64,000 nt of DNA from Sclerotiophoma versabilis. Lineage: Eukaryota > Ascomycota > Dothideomycetes > Pleosporales > Didymellaceae. The translations under genes and the position numbers were made by a program. Location of the stretch: assembly GCA_012274445.1 (NCBI GenBank), contig JAAROD010000015.1, positions 2,976,001-3,040,000 of the forward strand. The letters run 5' to 3'. Positions 11,782 to 24,900 of the stretch are shown here, one piece after another (the first letter of the stretch is position 1; every line of letters begins with the position of its first letter). Under the pieces are notes generated by a model, which saw only the letters and a program-made list of their open reading frames with translations, searched no databases and was not told where the DNA came from.

Positions 11782-12745
11782 ATGGCCACTGCCAGGTCCC
11801 GGTCGCCGTCAGGTTTTCCTGACCCGACATCAATAAACTTGACTCGACTGCTATCGAGACTGGAGCACACTGTCCTTGTTGAGCCTTCACCACAGCTCAG
11901 AAAGTCGCCTTACGAGCGCGCACGCGTCAGCGCTGTAAGTCGATGCACATTTCACAGTGAAGAGTGGCAGACTGACAATTGAGCCCGTACAGAACATCGA
12001 CCACGCGCGCACTCTTCTCCTCAAACTCGAACACTCGGCTTCTACGCTACCCTCCAAATCGAGGAAGTCGGCGCTGCAAGTAGATCTGCAGCAAAAGCGG
12101 GAAACCATCAAGCAATTGAACCAACGTATATACGAACTCAATCAGCTAGATGACACAGAGTCAGAAGCTTCGTTAGATTCAGACGACGAAGATGAGGACC
12201 ATCTCCCTTCATATGCGCCGAGAGTCAAGACGAACGATGGCCTCGACATCACGCTAAAGGAGGGAGAGGGCAACGAAGCACTCCAAAATGCTGCGAGGAG
12301 TTTGACTTCACAAATGCGACGAAGAGGGCAGGCAGCAGGAACTGAGGGCACACAAGCAGCATCGGGAACCTCACTTTTCCCGTCCAAAGCGACTACAACG
12401 ACAGGCAATCCTTCACTGGCACAAACAGAAGCGCTCTTGTCGCACGACCGCAATGAGCAGGAAAGTCTTACAGAGAGTCTTTTAGACATGGCGAAGCAGC
12501 TCAAGGCACAATCAGTACATTTCAGCAATACTCTAGAGAGCGACAAAGGCGTTGTGGACCGAGCAGTATCAGGGTTGGACAAGAACCAGATTAACATGGA
12601 TGCCGCCAGCCAGAGAATGGGCACACTCAGGCGAATGACAGAAGGCAAGGGCTGGTGGGATCGCATGAAGCTTTATGCCATGATCGCCGGGCTTTGGTTG
12701 CTTGCCTTTCTCATCGTCTTCGTGGGGCCCAAGATACGTTTCTGA
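11782..12745 (+). CDS. use1: ER SNARE Use1 (Golgi-to-ER retrograde transport)
   Basis: Exons 11782-11934 and 11993-12745 (intron 58 nt, GTAAGT...TACAG) encode 301 residues. The N-terminus has the helical NLTRLLSRLE element typical of Use1. An acidic, Ser-rich linker (SDDEDEDH) follows, then a SNARE heptad region around ESLTESLLDMAKQLKAQS to LDKNQINMDAAS with Asp-containing positions, and a single C-terminal tail anchor (KLYAMIAGLWLLAFLIVFVG) preceded by the GKGWWDR juxtamembrane motif. Known members sit in the ER with Sec20, Ufe1 and the Dsl1 tether and fuse COPI vesicles returning from the Golgi. The alternative is another tail-anchored SNARE, but the GKGWW element and N-terminal motif favour Use1. 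Confidence 0.8.
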
Positions 12746-13067
12746 TCTTGCGGTATTACCGATTTGCCCCAGTGTTTTTACAACAACAATTTACCCGAAC
12801 ACATCTATCGTCCAATATCAACTATTCCGCTTGCGGTACATCTAGCACACGTACAGCCTCGCGGCTTTGACGAGTGTTGATGCGATCGCAGATGATCGCG
12901 AATTAAGACGAACCCCGGCGATCTGGGCCCTGCGCAAGCTTGCTTTCAGCCGCTTTAGCGCCGAATCGATCGTCGTGCTGCCAGCTCAAGAATAACAACA
13001 CATCCTCACATCTTTCATACCCACACACTCTCCTGCTTTAGACGTCCTGATCGGGTGTCGCTTCGAT

Positions 13068-13899
13068 ATGGCCGCGATGGAAATGCTGTCAATGGGCTCG
13101 CGCTGTATGTCCTCACCAATTGCACTATACTATCCTGAACCTAACTAATACAGCGCTCAATCACTCCAATAACGATGCCGAAGTAGAATATGACCGCCTC
13201 CGCGATCTCGCCCGCCAAGAAGCTGCAAAGCGCAGCTCTTGCTTCGACCGTGCCCATCAGGCTTACGAGTCCGGCGACGGCGCGCGCGCCCATGAGCTCT
13301 CGGAAGAAGGAAAACAGCATGCCGCCAAAATGGAGCAATACAATCGCCAAGCACGCGACTTCATCTTCCGCGAGAATAATGCCAACGGCCGTGTGCAGGA
13401 TGACACCATCGATCTTCACGGTCTCTTCGTCGAGGAGGCCGAGGATGTACTTGAGGAGCGAATCAAGGCCGCACGGAGCAGGGGTGAGGACCATCTGCAT
13501 GTGATTGTGGGTAAGGGGAATCACAGCCGTAATCATGTGCAGAAGATCAAGCCCAGAGTTGAACAAGTTTGCCGCGAGTTTGGGTTGCAATACCAAACCG
13601 AGGAGAATGAAGGTCGCATTTACGTGAACCTCCAGGGCGGCGCCGTGCACAGCATGCCTCCCCCGCCGCAGCATCCGCAGTACGGCGGTGGTGGATACCC
13701 TGGGCAGCAGCATAGTGGACAAAACCACGGACAACAACACGGTGGGCAACAGGCATGGGGTGGACAGCAGCATGGCGGCCAGCAGCATGGCGGCCAGGAT
13801 CAGAATCAGCAAAACAACCAAAACGATGAAATTGAGCAGATGGTGCGCAAAGGTCTGCCGAAGCTGCTCAAGAAGTTGGGATGCTGTAACGTCATGTAG
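13068..13899 (+). CDS. DUF1771-Smr domain protein with C-terminal CaaX-like box
   Basis: Exons 13068-13104 and 13154-13899 (intron with branch CTAAC and acceptor ATACAG) encode 260 residues. Residues ~20-90 form the charged helical DUF1771 domain (EYDRLRDLARQEAAKR...). Residues ~97-175 are an Smr domain with its signature DLHGL and a VGKGNHSRN motif. Smr domains bind or cut nucleic acid at branched or stalled RNA. A Gly/Gln/His-rich low-complexity tail with tandem GGQQH units follows, then a basic helix LPKLLKKLG and the terminus CCNVM. The last four residues, CNVM, fit a CaaX prenylation box with Met favouring farnesylation, and the preceding Cys could be palmitoylated. Membrane anchoring would be unusual for an Smr protein; this is inference from the terminus only. 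The upstream exon supplies the ATG. Confidence 0.85.
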
Positions 13900-14967
13900 G
13901 AGTTGGTGGATTACGATGATACCCTTATATTTGGACTTGGTGTGTATATAGTGTATCTAATGCGATAGACCAGGCAGGGGCATGTCTGGGTGTACTAAGT
14001 TCTATGCTGCAATTGTTGCGAAGGCTGGATATCTAGAAGGGACAACAAGAGCGTTGGGGCCTGACGACCGCCCCCCTTTGCCACATTGTCGCTAGGATAT
14101 TGCAGCATCTGCCAGATATGGCATGTCATTGGAGTAATCTCCATGTGTACCATGGTACGAAGGTCAACAAAGCCTAAGCCCTTATGTTACTACACTCTCA
14201 AACGTATTGAAGGCAAGCTACTTCTATAAAGAGGTACCCTTGTTCTTCAATACTTCTGGATTGGGGGCTCTTCCAACGAGATGAAGTCCGCACGCATGTT
14301 CTCAAATGTCTCCGGTGCCGGAGAATGGTTGGTCTTTAGTGATTGTGCCATATGGGGTATGTGTAGCTCGTCATGATGTAACCCCTCAATCGCTGTCCCA
14401 CGGTTCACGCATCGAACACGTATGCTACTCGAAAGAAATTGACTACATTGTTTGTTTTGAGTACGGTGTAAGGCCCTAGCTTAATTCTTCAGAAAATCAG
14501 ACAAGGTGCAGATAGCTCGCCATCTCAGACAAAAGAGATGAAAGGCAAGTGCAGGAGGCTACATTGTTTCGCAATTTATGTCGTGATTCACGAGGAACAG
14601 TTGTACCTGTAGTATCAGAAGGTATGATGACTGAGGCTGAGCTGTGAGAAAGGGTTCGACGGCCAATGTAAATACTGGTCGTCATGATACCCCTGAACGC
14701 ATAGTACCATGGTGATGAAAGTGCACATTCGTTGCTCGACTGGTAGAGGGCAGGTCTCATGAGGAGCGGGAAGGTTATATAAAACTATCTGGAAGCGGCT
14801 TCACTACCAGTGCTATTCCGCTCTGTTGCCACTCGGTCCATCATGCCAATTGGTCTTGGAAAGTCTCACCACACAATTAGCTTCTCACCGTTCGTTATCG
14901 ATTGACTCTTTCTATCATCCCACTTTGGACTGTCAGTTACCTATCACGTAAATTGACATCCATCACA
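13900..14967. other. Intergenic region
   Basis: About 1.07 kb with no supportable gene. A minus-strand frame at 14497-14760 encodes a peptide with no recognisable features. The right part is the promoter of the gene starting at 14968. Confidence 0.4.
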
Positions 14968-16696
14968 ATGTCAAACCAGCATCAACTCTACGTCCCACCT
15001 AATGGGGTGCAAATCGATGCACATCGAGCCCTACCAGCCAGGTATGTGATTCCTTGACCCTCCGTTAAACCTCACTGTGCTGACACTCATTCCTTGACAG
15101 CCAGTCTCAAGGTTTGGTCAATAACCACAGCTCATGCTGCTTTGATAGTCAGGCCCAGCGCTCAGCCGATAGCCAATGGGACAGAAATGGACGTCCACTG
15201 GACGTAGCTCGCTCGAGGCAGCCTCAGAATTACGGCACACCGCTGCCGACTGCAGTAGACGACTGGAGCAGAGCAAATGAGATAGAGCAGCATGCTATCC
15301 AACAACCTTCTGAAACTATACCAGGCCATTGGCCTACTGAATTGCAGCAGCCACAACCAACTCCTAAGGTTTATAACCAACAAAAATGGAGAAACGCGGA
15401 CGCTGCTGCCGATAGTGCGTACCCTGTGAGGCAGCCGCACACCTCGGGAGCAGCCAATCAAACACTAAGGCCTACGGCTTCTGTCAGTGTTATGAAAGAG
15501 GTTCTTGTGGAGACACAACCTGCCACTACTGAGACACAGCGATCATCATCCATGATCGCAGTTCGGCAGCACTCCGTCACTGTCGCGGCAACAGGACCGC
15601 AGACGCTGGTTGCGCCTGACCATCCCTACACAATCACTAAAGACCAGCTCAAAGTAGCAACGGTAAGATAGCTACACTTGCTACTGAACAAATACTGACG
15701 TTGATACAGGCAAGAGGAGAACCAGGTGATGGTATGACGCCGGAGCAAGGCTTTGATGTCGTTGCTACAGATGGTGCTATCTCTGAGCAGCCGTCCAAAC
15801 CTAAGCGGAAAGCATCCTTCAAGACGACCTTGGAACGCGCAGGAAGCAAGGTTTCAAACGTACTCCTGACAGCGCTGCGTTCAGGTGTAGACAAACCATC
15901 AGCAAAATCGAGTGCAGATAAGATCATGGCTGGGTGGCAATCGTTCATCTCTGGGCGTGAGCAGCAAGAGATGGCAAAGGAGGGCGCTTTTGATCATTTT
16001 CAAGGTATGATCGAGAGAGCCATGGACTCGAAGTACAAGGAGCTGAAGGGCGAAGGCTGTTTCCTCCTTGGTGAAGAGACAGTCGACTTAGCGACCCAAA
16101 AGCCAATTGAATTGCCAGTAGAGCAGGAAGAACCAGCAGCACTAAATGAGGAAGAGAGTATATGGCTGACATATACAAAGAAGGAGGAACAGATCATCGA
16201 GTTTCGCGATCCCTACACTGGCAGTGTCAAGCGATCATGCTTGCCGTCTGAGTCTCCCAGAGTCAGTGGAGGTTATTTGATTTGCTACCCCCCAACACCT
16301 CGGGTCTACACTGCTAGGTCACAAAGTCCTGCACAGGCAATACGATCTGAGGGTTTAGAGCCTTCATTGAGCGGTCAGCAAAACTCCACGCCGAGTCCCA
16401 AAAACGGCTGCTCGCCCACACATTTGGAGGCAGAGATGGAAGATGGGCGTCTCAAGTCACCCAGTCCTGCGCATGAAAAGGAGTCCAGGCTTCCTAGGCC
16501 CACAGCAAGAGTAGATGGTAAGCCAGTCTCAAGTCACAGAGCGACCAGTGTACAGTCAAGTGCTACGCAACCAGCGGAGGTGTCCAAGTTTCGGGAGCCG
16601 TCCAAAGGCCGTAAGGATTCGGTCCAACCGGTAGCACCACAAGCTGCACAGACGCCGGAGAGGTATACAATGTACCAACACATGGGCAAGAAGTGA
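14968..16696 (+). CDS. Hypothetical protein, largely disordered
   Basis: Three exons (14968-15041, 15101-15662, 15710-16696) joined by GTATGT/GACAG and GTAAGA/TACAG introns give 540 residues in one consistent frame. The first 200 residues are Gln/Pro/Thr-rich. Residues ~225-300 contain a basic-helical block (KPKRKASFKTTLERAGSK... GWQSFISGREQQEMAKEGA) that is the most likely folded or conserved part. An acidic segment with EESIWLTYTKKEEQIIEFRDP follows, then a long Ser/Pro/Lys tail ending YMTYQ-like 'YTMYQHMGKK'. No signal peptide, membrane segment or catalytic motif is visible. I do not recognise it. Kept because splice sites, phases and length are all coherent. Confidence 0.7.
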
Positions 16697-18540
16697 AACC
16701 ATCAACCTAAGATCTCCGCTGCAAACCAATCACCAGGTACAGAGGCTGTCACCCAGGAACGTGAACGGCCTCAGCAGATCAGAACTTTTCCTTTGACTCT
16801 TGACATCCGACATGGAATCGGAATGCGCATTCCACCGAGGTACACTCATCTCCATGTTCCAAAAAGAAATTTCCGGGGGCGGGCCCGCATCTTGCAGGAA
16901 CAAATTGCAGATCTGCGACATGTTGCGTGTTCATGCCATGTGCAGCCAGTTCTCTGTTGACTTGGCGAAATGTGAGAGCGATTTCCATAAGAAGAGGTTT
17001 TCTGACAGTATCGGAAAGCTTCGATGGTAAAGGAATAAACGAAGAAGGTAGCCTGGGGCTTACCTCTAGGGTTTCGGTTGTGTGTGTGGCTTTGACGTTG
17101 TTGCGCACGCAACTGTTGCGCATGGTCAAGTGACGACCAAGGCAACTCGAACCGGGATAGCATAGGTAGTCAGGATGGTATCACCTCTCCTAAGATACTG
17201 CGTTGAACCTGACCATCCATTGTGCAAGCTCAGCAATCCTTTGGGATCTCAAACAAGGGAGCTGCCGCATAGTTGTTTGTTCGTTGTGAATGACATGAGA
17301 CTACCCCTCTGGAACGGTGCCACAATGCAGTGTTCGCTAAAGCGTGACGGTTGGCCGTATCGCCTGACACCAGATGGCCTCCCTCAGCAATCCGTAGATC
17401 CAGAGCGCCCAGGATTCGTCAGTCGTTCTTACGTCGCAGACCCGTTGTGGAGTAGTCCACAACTGACGGATGTTGATTATCACGCTTAACCTCAATCCCA
17501 GATCTATTTACCTCAACGTCGACTTGAAAAATCAAAGATTGAACTGCTGAAAGTCCCTGGATCTATAGCAATGTGGCTGTCTCAACCTGACTCCTAACCT
17601 GTATGGTCAACCATCGGCCGAAATCGTGCTCGCACTGCAAGGGGGGAAGAAGAGGGTGAAGCCGCGGCCCGTTAGACAAGAACCGTACCAGTAACCAAAG
17701 CGCGATAATGACGTCGCCAAAGAAGGAACATCATTTGCGAACAGCACGAGCATTTGCGATGTGTAAATGGCTATTGGAAGGTTAACTGACTGAGCGGATA
17801 TGAGTGGTGTTATTGATGGTGGCTTGTGACCTGGCTTCGGCTCATGGTCGTGCTTGACTCTTTGGGTATGTAGAGAGGAAGGGGCAGTGGTAATGTATGT
17901 GTGTCCTACAAGATCTTCACACCCCCGCGTCTTCTCGGGCAGTAGAGCAGGAAGTACCAGCTTCTGAGCATTTACCGAGGACTACCTCTTCCGGCTTCAC
18001 TTCCGATATCGCATGCACATCACGAGGTTGTACAAAGGTATGTGCTGGCGCTTTACAAACGACGTTGCAGGTTCGCACACGGCTCTGTTAGGTGGTTGTT
18101 CTGGATACCCCACAAAATTACGCCGAACCACCTTTTAGCCCCGGACATTATCATCGCCAATGCACAGCGGGGATCGTCATGGCTTCCTGCAGACTATCCT
18201 TGCAGCTTCTGACATGTTCTCAGGCATTTGACCATTGACGGCCTCCAATTTCACACCAGCTTTCCCATCAACAACTTTACTCGGAAACTGCGTTACACCA
18301 CCAGCCACTCACAGCCGTTTGCCCTGCATGGCCCCAGCCTTAGCATCCTCAAACATACTCGTGACGAATTGTAAGATCGACATCCATCCCGGGTTCTTGT
18401 GGAACCTTTACCACATGTCATGTTGATCATCGCGATCATGATGATCAGAAAGAGCAAGTGCTAAGGATTATGTTTTAGTGGACTATATAGAGCAGACATG
18501 GCTTACTCGCAACAATGGCTCCTTGGCCGCAATTTCCATC
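16697..18540. other. Intergenic region of 1.8 kb
   Basis: No gene can be supported. Overlapping minus-strand frames at 16779-17163 carry no ATG-led, spliceable protein. The last few hundred bases should be the promoter of the alpha-glucosidase gene. I see no RNA gene or repeat. Confidence 0.4.
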
Positions 18541-21382
18541 ATGCCAGCCTTGACGACTACATTGTTACAGAGCCTTTTCCTACTAGGGGCGAGCATCTTC
18601 CGATGGGGAACGGCAGTACCTTTGGGAAGAGCTGTTGATTGTCCTGGATACAAAGCTAGCAATGTGATGCGCTCAGACAACAGCATTACAGCCGATCTGA
18701 CTTTGGCTGGCTCAGCGTGCAATCTGTACAGCCCGGATTTAACAGACCTGAAGTTCTTGGCAGAATGGCAAACCGGTATGTCCACAACCTATTGTTTGGT
18801 TGCATGCGCTGAACAGAAAGATTCTCGCCTCCATGTGATGATCTACGACAAAGACGAACAGGTGTATCAAGTGCCAGATTTTGTTGTGCCGCGCCCATCT
18901 GGTTCAGTCAACTCGGATGCATCACTGCTTGATGTCTCTGTCGAGGAAGAGCCATTTTCATTCACGGTAATACGCAAAAGCAACGACGAAGTACTCTTCA
19001 GCACCAAGGGCTCCAAAATTGTCTTCGAAACTCAGTACCTGCGGCTCAGAACGTCTTTACCGGATGATCCTTCTCTCTACGGGTTAGGCGAGCACACTGA
19101 TTCACTACGGCTGCCGACCTTGAACTACGTGCGGACCTTATGGGCGCGCGACTCTGGAGCTGTGCCCCTGAATACGAATCTCTATGGAACGCACCCAGTT
19201 TATTTTGAGCACCGGGCCAACTCTGGACTGTCACACGGTGTGCTAATGCTTAACAGCAATGGTATGGACGTCAAGATCGAAAATGATAATGGACAGTATC
19301 TGGAATACAACACAATTGGTGGAGTCGTTGATCTGTACTTTATGGCCGGGCCATTGCCGTTCGATGTGGCTCGCGAGTATAGTGAAATCACCCAAAAACC
19401 TGCGATGATGCCGTGAGTACCTCTGAATATCACGGGATGCACTTCTGACTGATAGCTTCTGCTAGATATTGGGGTTTCGGTTTCCATCAATGCAGGTTTG
19501 GCTACAAAAGCATCAAGCAGGTTGCAGCAGTTGTTGCGAACTACAGCGCAGCCGGTATTCCATTGGAGACCATGTGGACAGGTACTTGCCCGGCTCCAAT
19601 TAGAAACAGGATATCCCCTAATCATTTCAGATATCGACTACATGGACCAGTACAAAGTGTTTACATTGGGACAGAGCTTCCCACTTGCCGAGGTTCGTGG
19701 CCTCGTCAAGGATCTGCATAGCAAGCATCAACACTACATTGTCATGGTTGACCCAGGCAAGTGGATATGCCAATCATTTCACCATCTTACTCATATGTCT
19801 CAGCTGTTGCTGCTCAAGATTACGGTCCCTACAAAAGAGGCGTAGAGGTAGGCGCCTTCATGAAGACCAGTACAGATATACCCTGGAGAGGTGAGGTATG
19901 GCCAGGTACAGCCGTCTTCCCTGATTGGTTTGCACCAAATACGCAAAACTACTGGGACAATGAGTTTGCCGATTTTTTCGACAAAGACACTGGCGTTGAT
20001 ATCGATGCACTTTGGATCGACATGAATGAGCCCTCTAGCTTTTGCGACTTCCCCTGCGACCAGAATAACGCTACTTTGGCGAAAATTCGCAACATCATGC
20101 AACGACAGTCAAGTGGGGGTAAGAAGGGCCTTTCGAACCGAGACCTCCTCTTTCCTTCCTACAAGATCAAGAATGAGGTGGGTGGCCTCAGCAATAAGAC
20201 TGCACAGACTGACCTTATTCATTCGGGAGGTTGGACCGAGTATGACACGCACAACTTGTACGGAACCATGATGAGCGAAGCTAGCCGGAACAGCATGCTT
20301 AAGCGGCGACCTGACAAGCGACCCATGGTCATCACTCGTAGTACCTTTGTTGGTGCTGGTAGCTATGTTGGCCACTGGCTAGGTGACAATGTTTCCGCCT
20401 GGGACCAGTACCTGACTTCTATTCGTCATCTCCTTCAGTTTGTCGCGTTCTTCCAGGTCCCAATGGCAAGTGTCGCGAAATGTCTGGACACTTTCAAAGC
20501 TGATACTTTACAGGCTGGCGCAGATGTTTGTGGTTTCTTGAACGATGCTACCGAGCACCTATGCGCGCGATGGACTGTTTTGGGTGCCTTCTACCCATTT
20601 TACAGAAATCACAACGTAGCTGGTGCTATACCGCAGGAAGCATATCGCTGGAAATCTGTAACTGCGGCTGCAAAGAAGGCCATCGATCTTCGGTACAGAC
20701 TCCTGGATTATATCTACACCGCCATGCATCAACAGACTGTAGATGGCACTCCAATGCTTGCGCCCTTGTGGTAGGTAGCATCAAGTTTCCAGATAGAACG
20801 AAGCTTACAACATGCAGGATGCATTATCCTAAGGATGCTAACACTTACGCGATCGAGACGCAGTTCTTCTATGGCCCTTCTCTCATGGTAAACCCAGTGA
20901 CGCAGGAGAACTCCTCTTCAGTCTCCTTCTATGTACCTAACGGGGTCTGGTACGACCTATTCACGCGCAAGGCTGTACGGGACGGTGGAAGCACTATCAC
21001 GTACTCGAACGTGCCTGACACAGATATCCCAGTCCTCGTCCAGGGTGGGTCCATTATACCCATGCGTCTCGAGAGCGCGAACACGACCAGAGCGCTTCGA
21101 GACAAGCCTTTTGAGCTTCTCGTTGCACCTGAGAGCGACGGCAGTGCAAGCGGTTCTCTGTATCTCGACGATGGCGAGAGCCTTGAGCAAGTTGGTACAA
21201 GCGAAATCAAATTCATACTCAATGGGTCGACACTCCAGGCTGAGGGAACATTTGACTTTCCGACTATTCTGCAGATAAAGAGTGTGACGATAATGGGCAG
21301 CGGCGACGCACAATCGTACGAGTTGACCAAGGGCTTCGATAGCGGCTGGAATGTGGATGTTGGAAGTTTGAAGAAGCTATAA
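18541..21382 (+). CDS. Secreted GH31 alpha-glucosidase
   Basis: Six exons (18541-19412, 19466-19581, 19631-19756, 19804-20465, 20514-20770, 20818-21382) give 865 residues, normal for fungal GH31 maltase-type enzymes. ATG 18541 opens a signal peptide (MPALTTTLLQSLFLLGAS). The N-terminal beta-domain (GLGEHTDSLRLP) is followed by the GH31 barrel, with the nucleophile Asp444 in WIDMNEPSSF and the acid/base Asp566 in GHWLGDN. The C-terminal beta-domains include IPVLVQGGSIIPM. It should release glucose from the non-reducing ends of starch or malto-oligosaccharides outside the cell. Introns 19757-19803 and 20466-20513 begin with GCAAGT, so they are GC-AG introns. They are supported because splicing restores the family sequences VDPAVAAQDY and FQVPMAGADVCGF. 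Without splicing, the second would leave a 16-residue in-frame insertion next to the catalytic region. Confidence 0.9.
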
Positions 21383-21995
21383 CTGAGCCAAGAGGATCGT
21401 GCAATGACGTCACTTGTACTAGCGTGAATCTCTTACTTTGATATACTTGCACGCTCAAATGCATCGCAGATTTTTATCTTTTGCAGTGCAACAATGCGTA
21501 CTGATCATGGTCATGCTTACAATTCCAACCAATTTCATCAACATCTCATCACAGGCGATGATACGAGTTGGCCTAAACAGAGTTCTAGATTCCGCTGGTC
21601 ATTCTGTTTTGCCGAGTGAAACAGGGACCAGCGATTGATTTTCGACGTCATTTTGGCCGTAGTGCACATGCGATGGCACGAGACATCCGGAAGGACGAAA
21701 GCGACGAGGGAATTGTCTTCCTGGCTCCTCAACACGATGCAAGGGGTGCTTTGAAATCCTCAAAGTTGTTAACGCAAAGCGAAACACTCTGATCCTGGCC
21801 ATAGATGCGGTACGGCTTCGCCTTCCTTGACGGGTCTATTACGTTGCGCTTGTGGCGTCAACAAGCGTGCTGCATGTTACCGATTGTCTAGATCGTCAAC
21901 TGCGAAAAACCGGCTCTGTTCACCAACCGCTGCAATGCACCCCCACCATTGCTTGTCCAAATAAGGGGTTTGCGCTGAGCTCTACCCCATCGACT
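21383..21995. promoter_or_regulatory. Intergenic region with a palindromic CRE-like site
   Basis: About 610 bases between the GH31 gene and the histidine kinase. A perfect TGACGTCA octamer, the ATF/CREB consensus, lies at 21405-21412. Fungal AtfA-type bZIP factors bind this sequence downstream of stress MAP kinases. Whether it serves the kinase gene is inference only, since it lies about 590 bp from the chosen ATG and close to the GH31 stop. Confidence 0.3.
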
Positions 21996-24900
21996 ATGGA
22001 CGATGTGCCGCTGTCTGTCACAGCTTCCAGTGGGGTGCATACCTCGGACGAAACGAGCGCCTTGGAGGTTGTGGCGATGCAGGAGCTTAACAGCCTCAGT
22101 CTGAAGGAAATTCTGGATGAGGACTCTCGGCCAACCTTCATTGTTGATCTGGATCCGGATTTTGCAAACGAAGACTCCGGAATTCAACCAATCTTTTGCA
22201 ACACGGCCCTGAGATTACACAGTCGGCTGCTAGACAGCATCACTGAGCCTTCTAAGGAATTTACAAAAGGCGGCCACGCCACAGCAACATACAACGAATT
22301 TCGAAATTGGGTCACAGGCATCAGCAGGTTCAACAATTCAAAAGACATCTTTCCACTCACGATTGTATATCAAGGACTTCTCTGGACGGGCTCCACCATT
22401 CGCCAAAGATGGCGATTAATATCTGGCAATGCCTTGTATCGCGCATCCGACATTCCAAGAAACGGCCTCTCAGATGCAATACCAGAACGACCTAAGATTC
22501 TCAAGCGTGATTCAGAGGCTGCAATTGCGCGTAAAGCATCAGCTCCCGCTGCCCCAGCACCAGCGATTCCACCGCGCCCGACATATCCACAATCCGACTC
22601 GGCATCAGCAACCTTGACCAACATGTGGAGCAAAAATAGCAGCAAGGACTCATCCGAAAGCAGCTCCGCTATAACGATATCGTCGCCAGATGATGTTGTG
22701 CCAGATTTCACAGCCGCAAGGCCGAAAGGAGTTCTTACGGAGCATGCCATGTTTATCCGCAACATTGACTGGGCGAGCACACCACTAGGCGGTATGGATA
22801 GTTGGTCATCATCACTTCGAGAAATAGTCAACCTTATGATCCGGAATCCGTTTCCATGTGCGTTGTTCTGGGGCGAGGAATTGACAGTTATCTACAACGA
22901 AGCGTACAAGGTCGAAGTAGCCGGGAACAAGCATCCGCATCTCATGGGCACTGGGATCACGGGTCCTTTCTCTGAAGTTTGGGACAGCGTTGCTCCTGTT
23001 TTCAAGAAATGCGCACTTACCGGAAAGGCAGAACGAAGAGATAACGACTGTTTACCTATCGAGCGATTCGGGTACCTGGAGGAGACTTTCCTTTCATGGT
23101 CCATTACACCCATGTACGGTGGGACCGACAGAATTCTGGGATTCTACAACGCGCCCTTCGAAACAACTTCCAATACAGTCAGCAGCAGAAGGATGCACAT
23201 GTTGAGATACCTCGGTGAACGACTGAACGCGACGCGCACCGTGAAAGAATTTTGGAAGCGTTGCCTGGAAGGTCTTGAGAACGACGCTATCGACATTCCT
23301 TTTGCACTGTTGTATTCCATTGTCGATAACGATGACGCGGACACAGCTTCGCACTCCTCAGACAGCACCATATCGCTCAAGTCTTGCGTGTTGGAGGGAT
23401 CGATTGGAATTCCCGAAGGACACCCTGCATCGCCACGGAAGCTTGATCTGAAGCGTAGTCAAGAAGGGTTTGTCCCAGCATTCAGAGAGGCTATGCGAAC
23501 TCGTGAGCCCACGATGTTGCAGACAAGAGATGGAACATTACCAGAGGCATTACTCGAAGGTATCACATGGAGAGGATACGGAGATCCCTGCAAAGAGGCT
23601 ATCATATTCCCAGTACGGCCAACAAACGGCGAAATGGTATTTGCATTTTTGCTCGTCGGCGTGCAACCTCGCAGAGCCTACGATGAAGAGTATCAGGCGT
23701 TTGCGGCTATGCTTAATAGACAACTAGCAACATCACTCGCGTCCGTTATGCTCTTCGAGGATGAAATGAAGCGAAGTAGGAACATAGCAGAACTTGCTCA
23801 CATTCAACGCGAGCAAATGAGCCGCGAGTTGGCCCTGCAGACTAGTCGTATGCGGCGTATGACCGAGCTCTCACCACTAGGCATGTATCTGTTCAGTCCA
23901 GAGGCCATACTTCTAGAAGCCAATGACCGGTTCTTTGAGTTAACAGGACACCCAAGAGAAGGATATAAAGAGTTTTCGTTTCTAGACATAATGGCAGAAG
24001 AAAGTGTTGGGCCATGTCAGGAGATGTGGGATGAGCTTGTGCAGACTAAAAAGTCTTGCACACGTGAGCTCAGACTGAACAATATCCACGCACAACCTCG
24101 TGATCTCAGCGGCAATCCCATAGCATTCTGGATCCTAGCAAGTTCTTCGCCGGAGCTGGGTCCAGATGGCCAGATTCTAAGCATAATGGGATCCATCACC
24201 GACATATCGCAGTTTAAGTGGGCACAAGGTTTGCAAGAGACCAGGCTTCGAGAAGCTGAAGAAACGAAAAGGCAGCAGAACGAGTTCATTGAGTAAGCCC
24301 AGACAGGACTTCATCCGAAGATGACAGCTAACAAGAGGACTCAGTATCACTTCTCACGAGATGCGAAACCCTCTTTCTGCAATTCTCATCTGTTCAGATG
24401 ACATTCGAGACTCCCTCACCCAACACGAGTTCAGTCGAGCGGACCAAGGAGTAATAGCAGAATGCATCGAAGCGGCCAACAATATCGCGTTATGCGTGCA
24501 ACATCAGAAGTCCATCGTCGACGACATTCTGACAGTCTCAAAGCTCGATTCGAACCTCTTGCTCATCACACCAGTACCAGTGCAACCACTTGCAGTCGTC
24601 CAGCGCGCCATGAACATGTTCAAACCGGAGATACAAGCTAAGGATATTGACTTCACGTTTCACCCTGACAGATCTGTGAAGGATCTCAAGATTGACTGGG
24701 TTTTACTAGACCCAAGTCGGTTGCTCCAGATAACAGTTAATTTGATCACTAATGCTATCAAATTCACACAAGCTGAAGCACGGCGGGCAATATCAGTGCA
24801 TGTCAGTGCAACCTCGGCTGAGCCTGGCATCTACGGCGAGGGATTTCAGTTTGTACCAACAAGAGGGGTCCCCCTTTTAGATGTAACAACAGGCGAAGAC

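Noticed and set aside
17700..17720. Half CRE site TGACGTCG as a regulatory element
   Set aside because: It is an imperfect match in a long intergenic stretch, expected by chance.
18478..18540. A longer N-terminus for the alpha-glucosidase
   Set aside because: The upstream codons begin at GTG and would bury the signal peptide; ATG 18541 puts it at the N-terminus.
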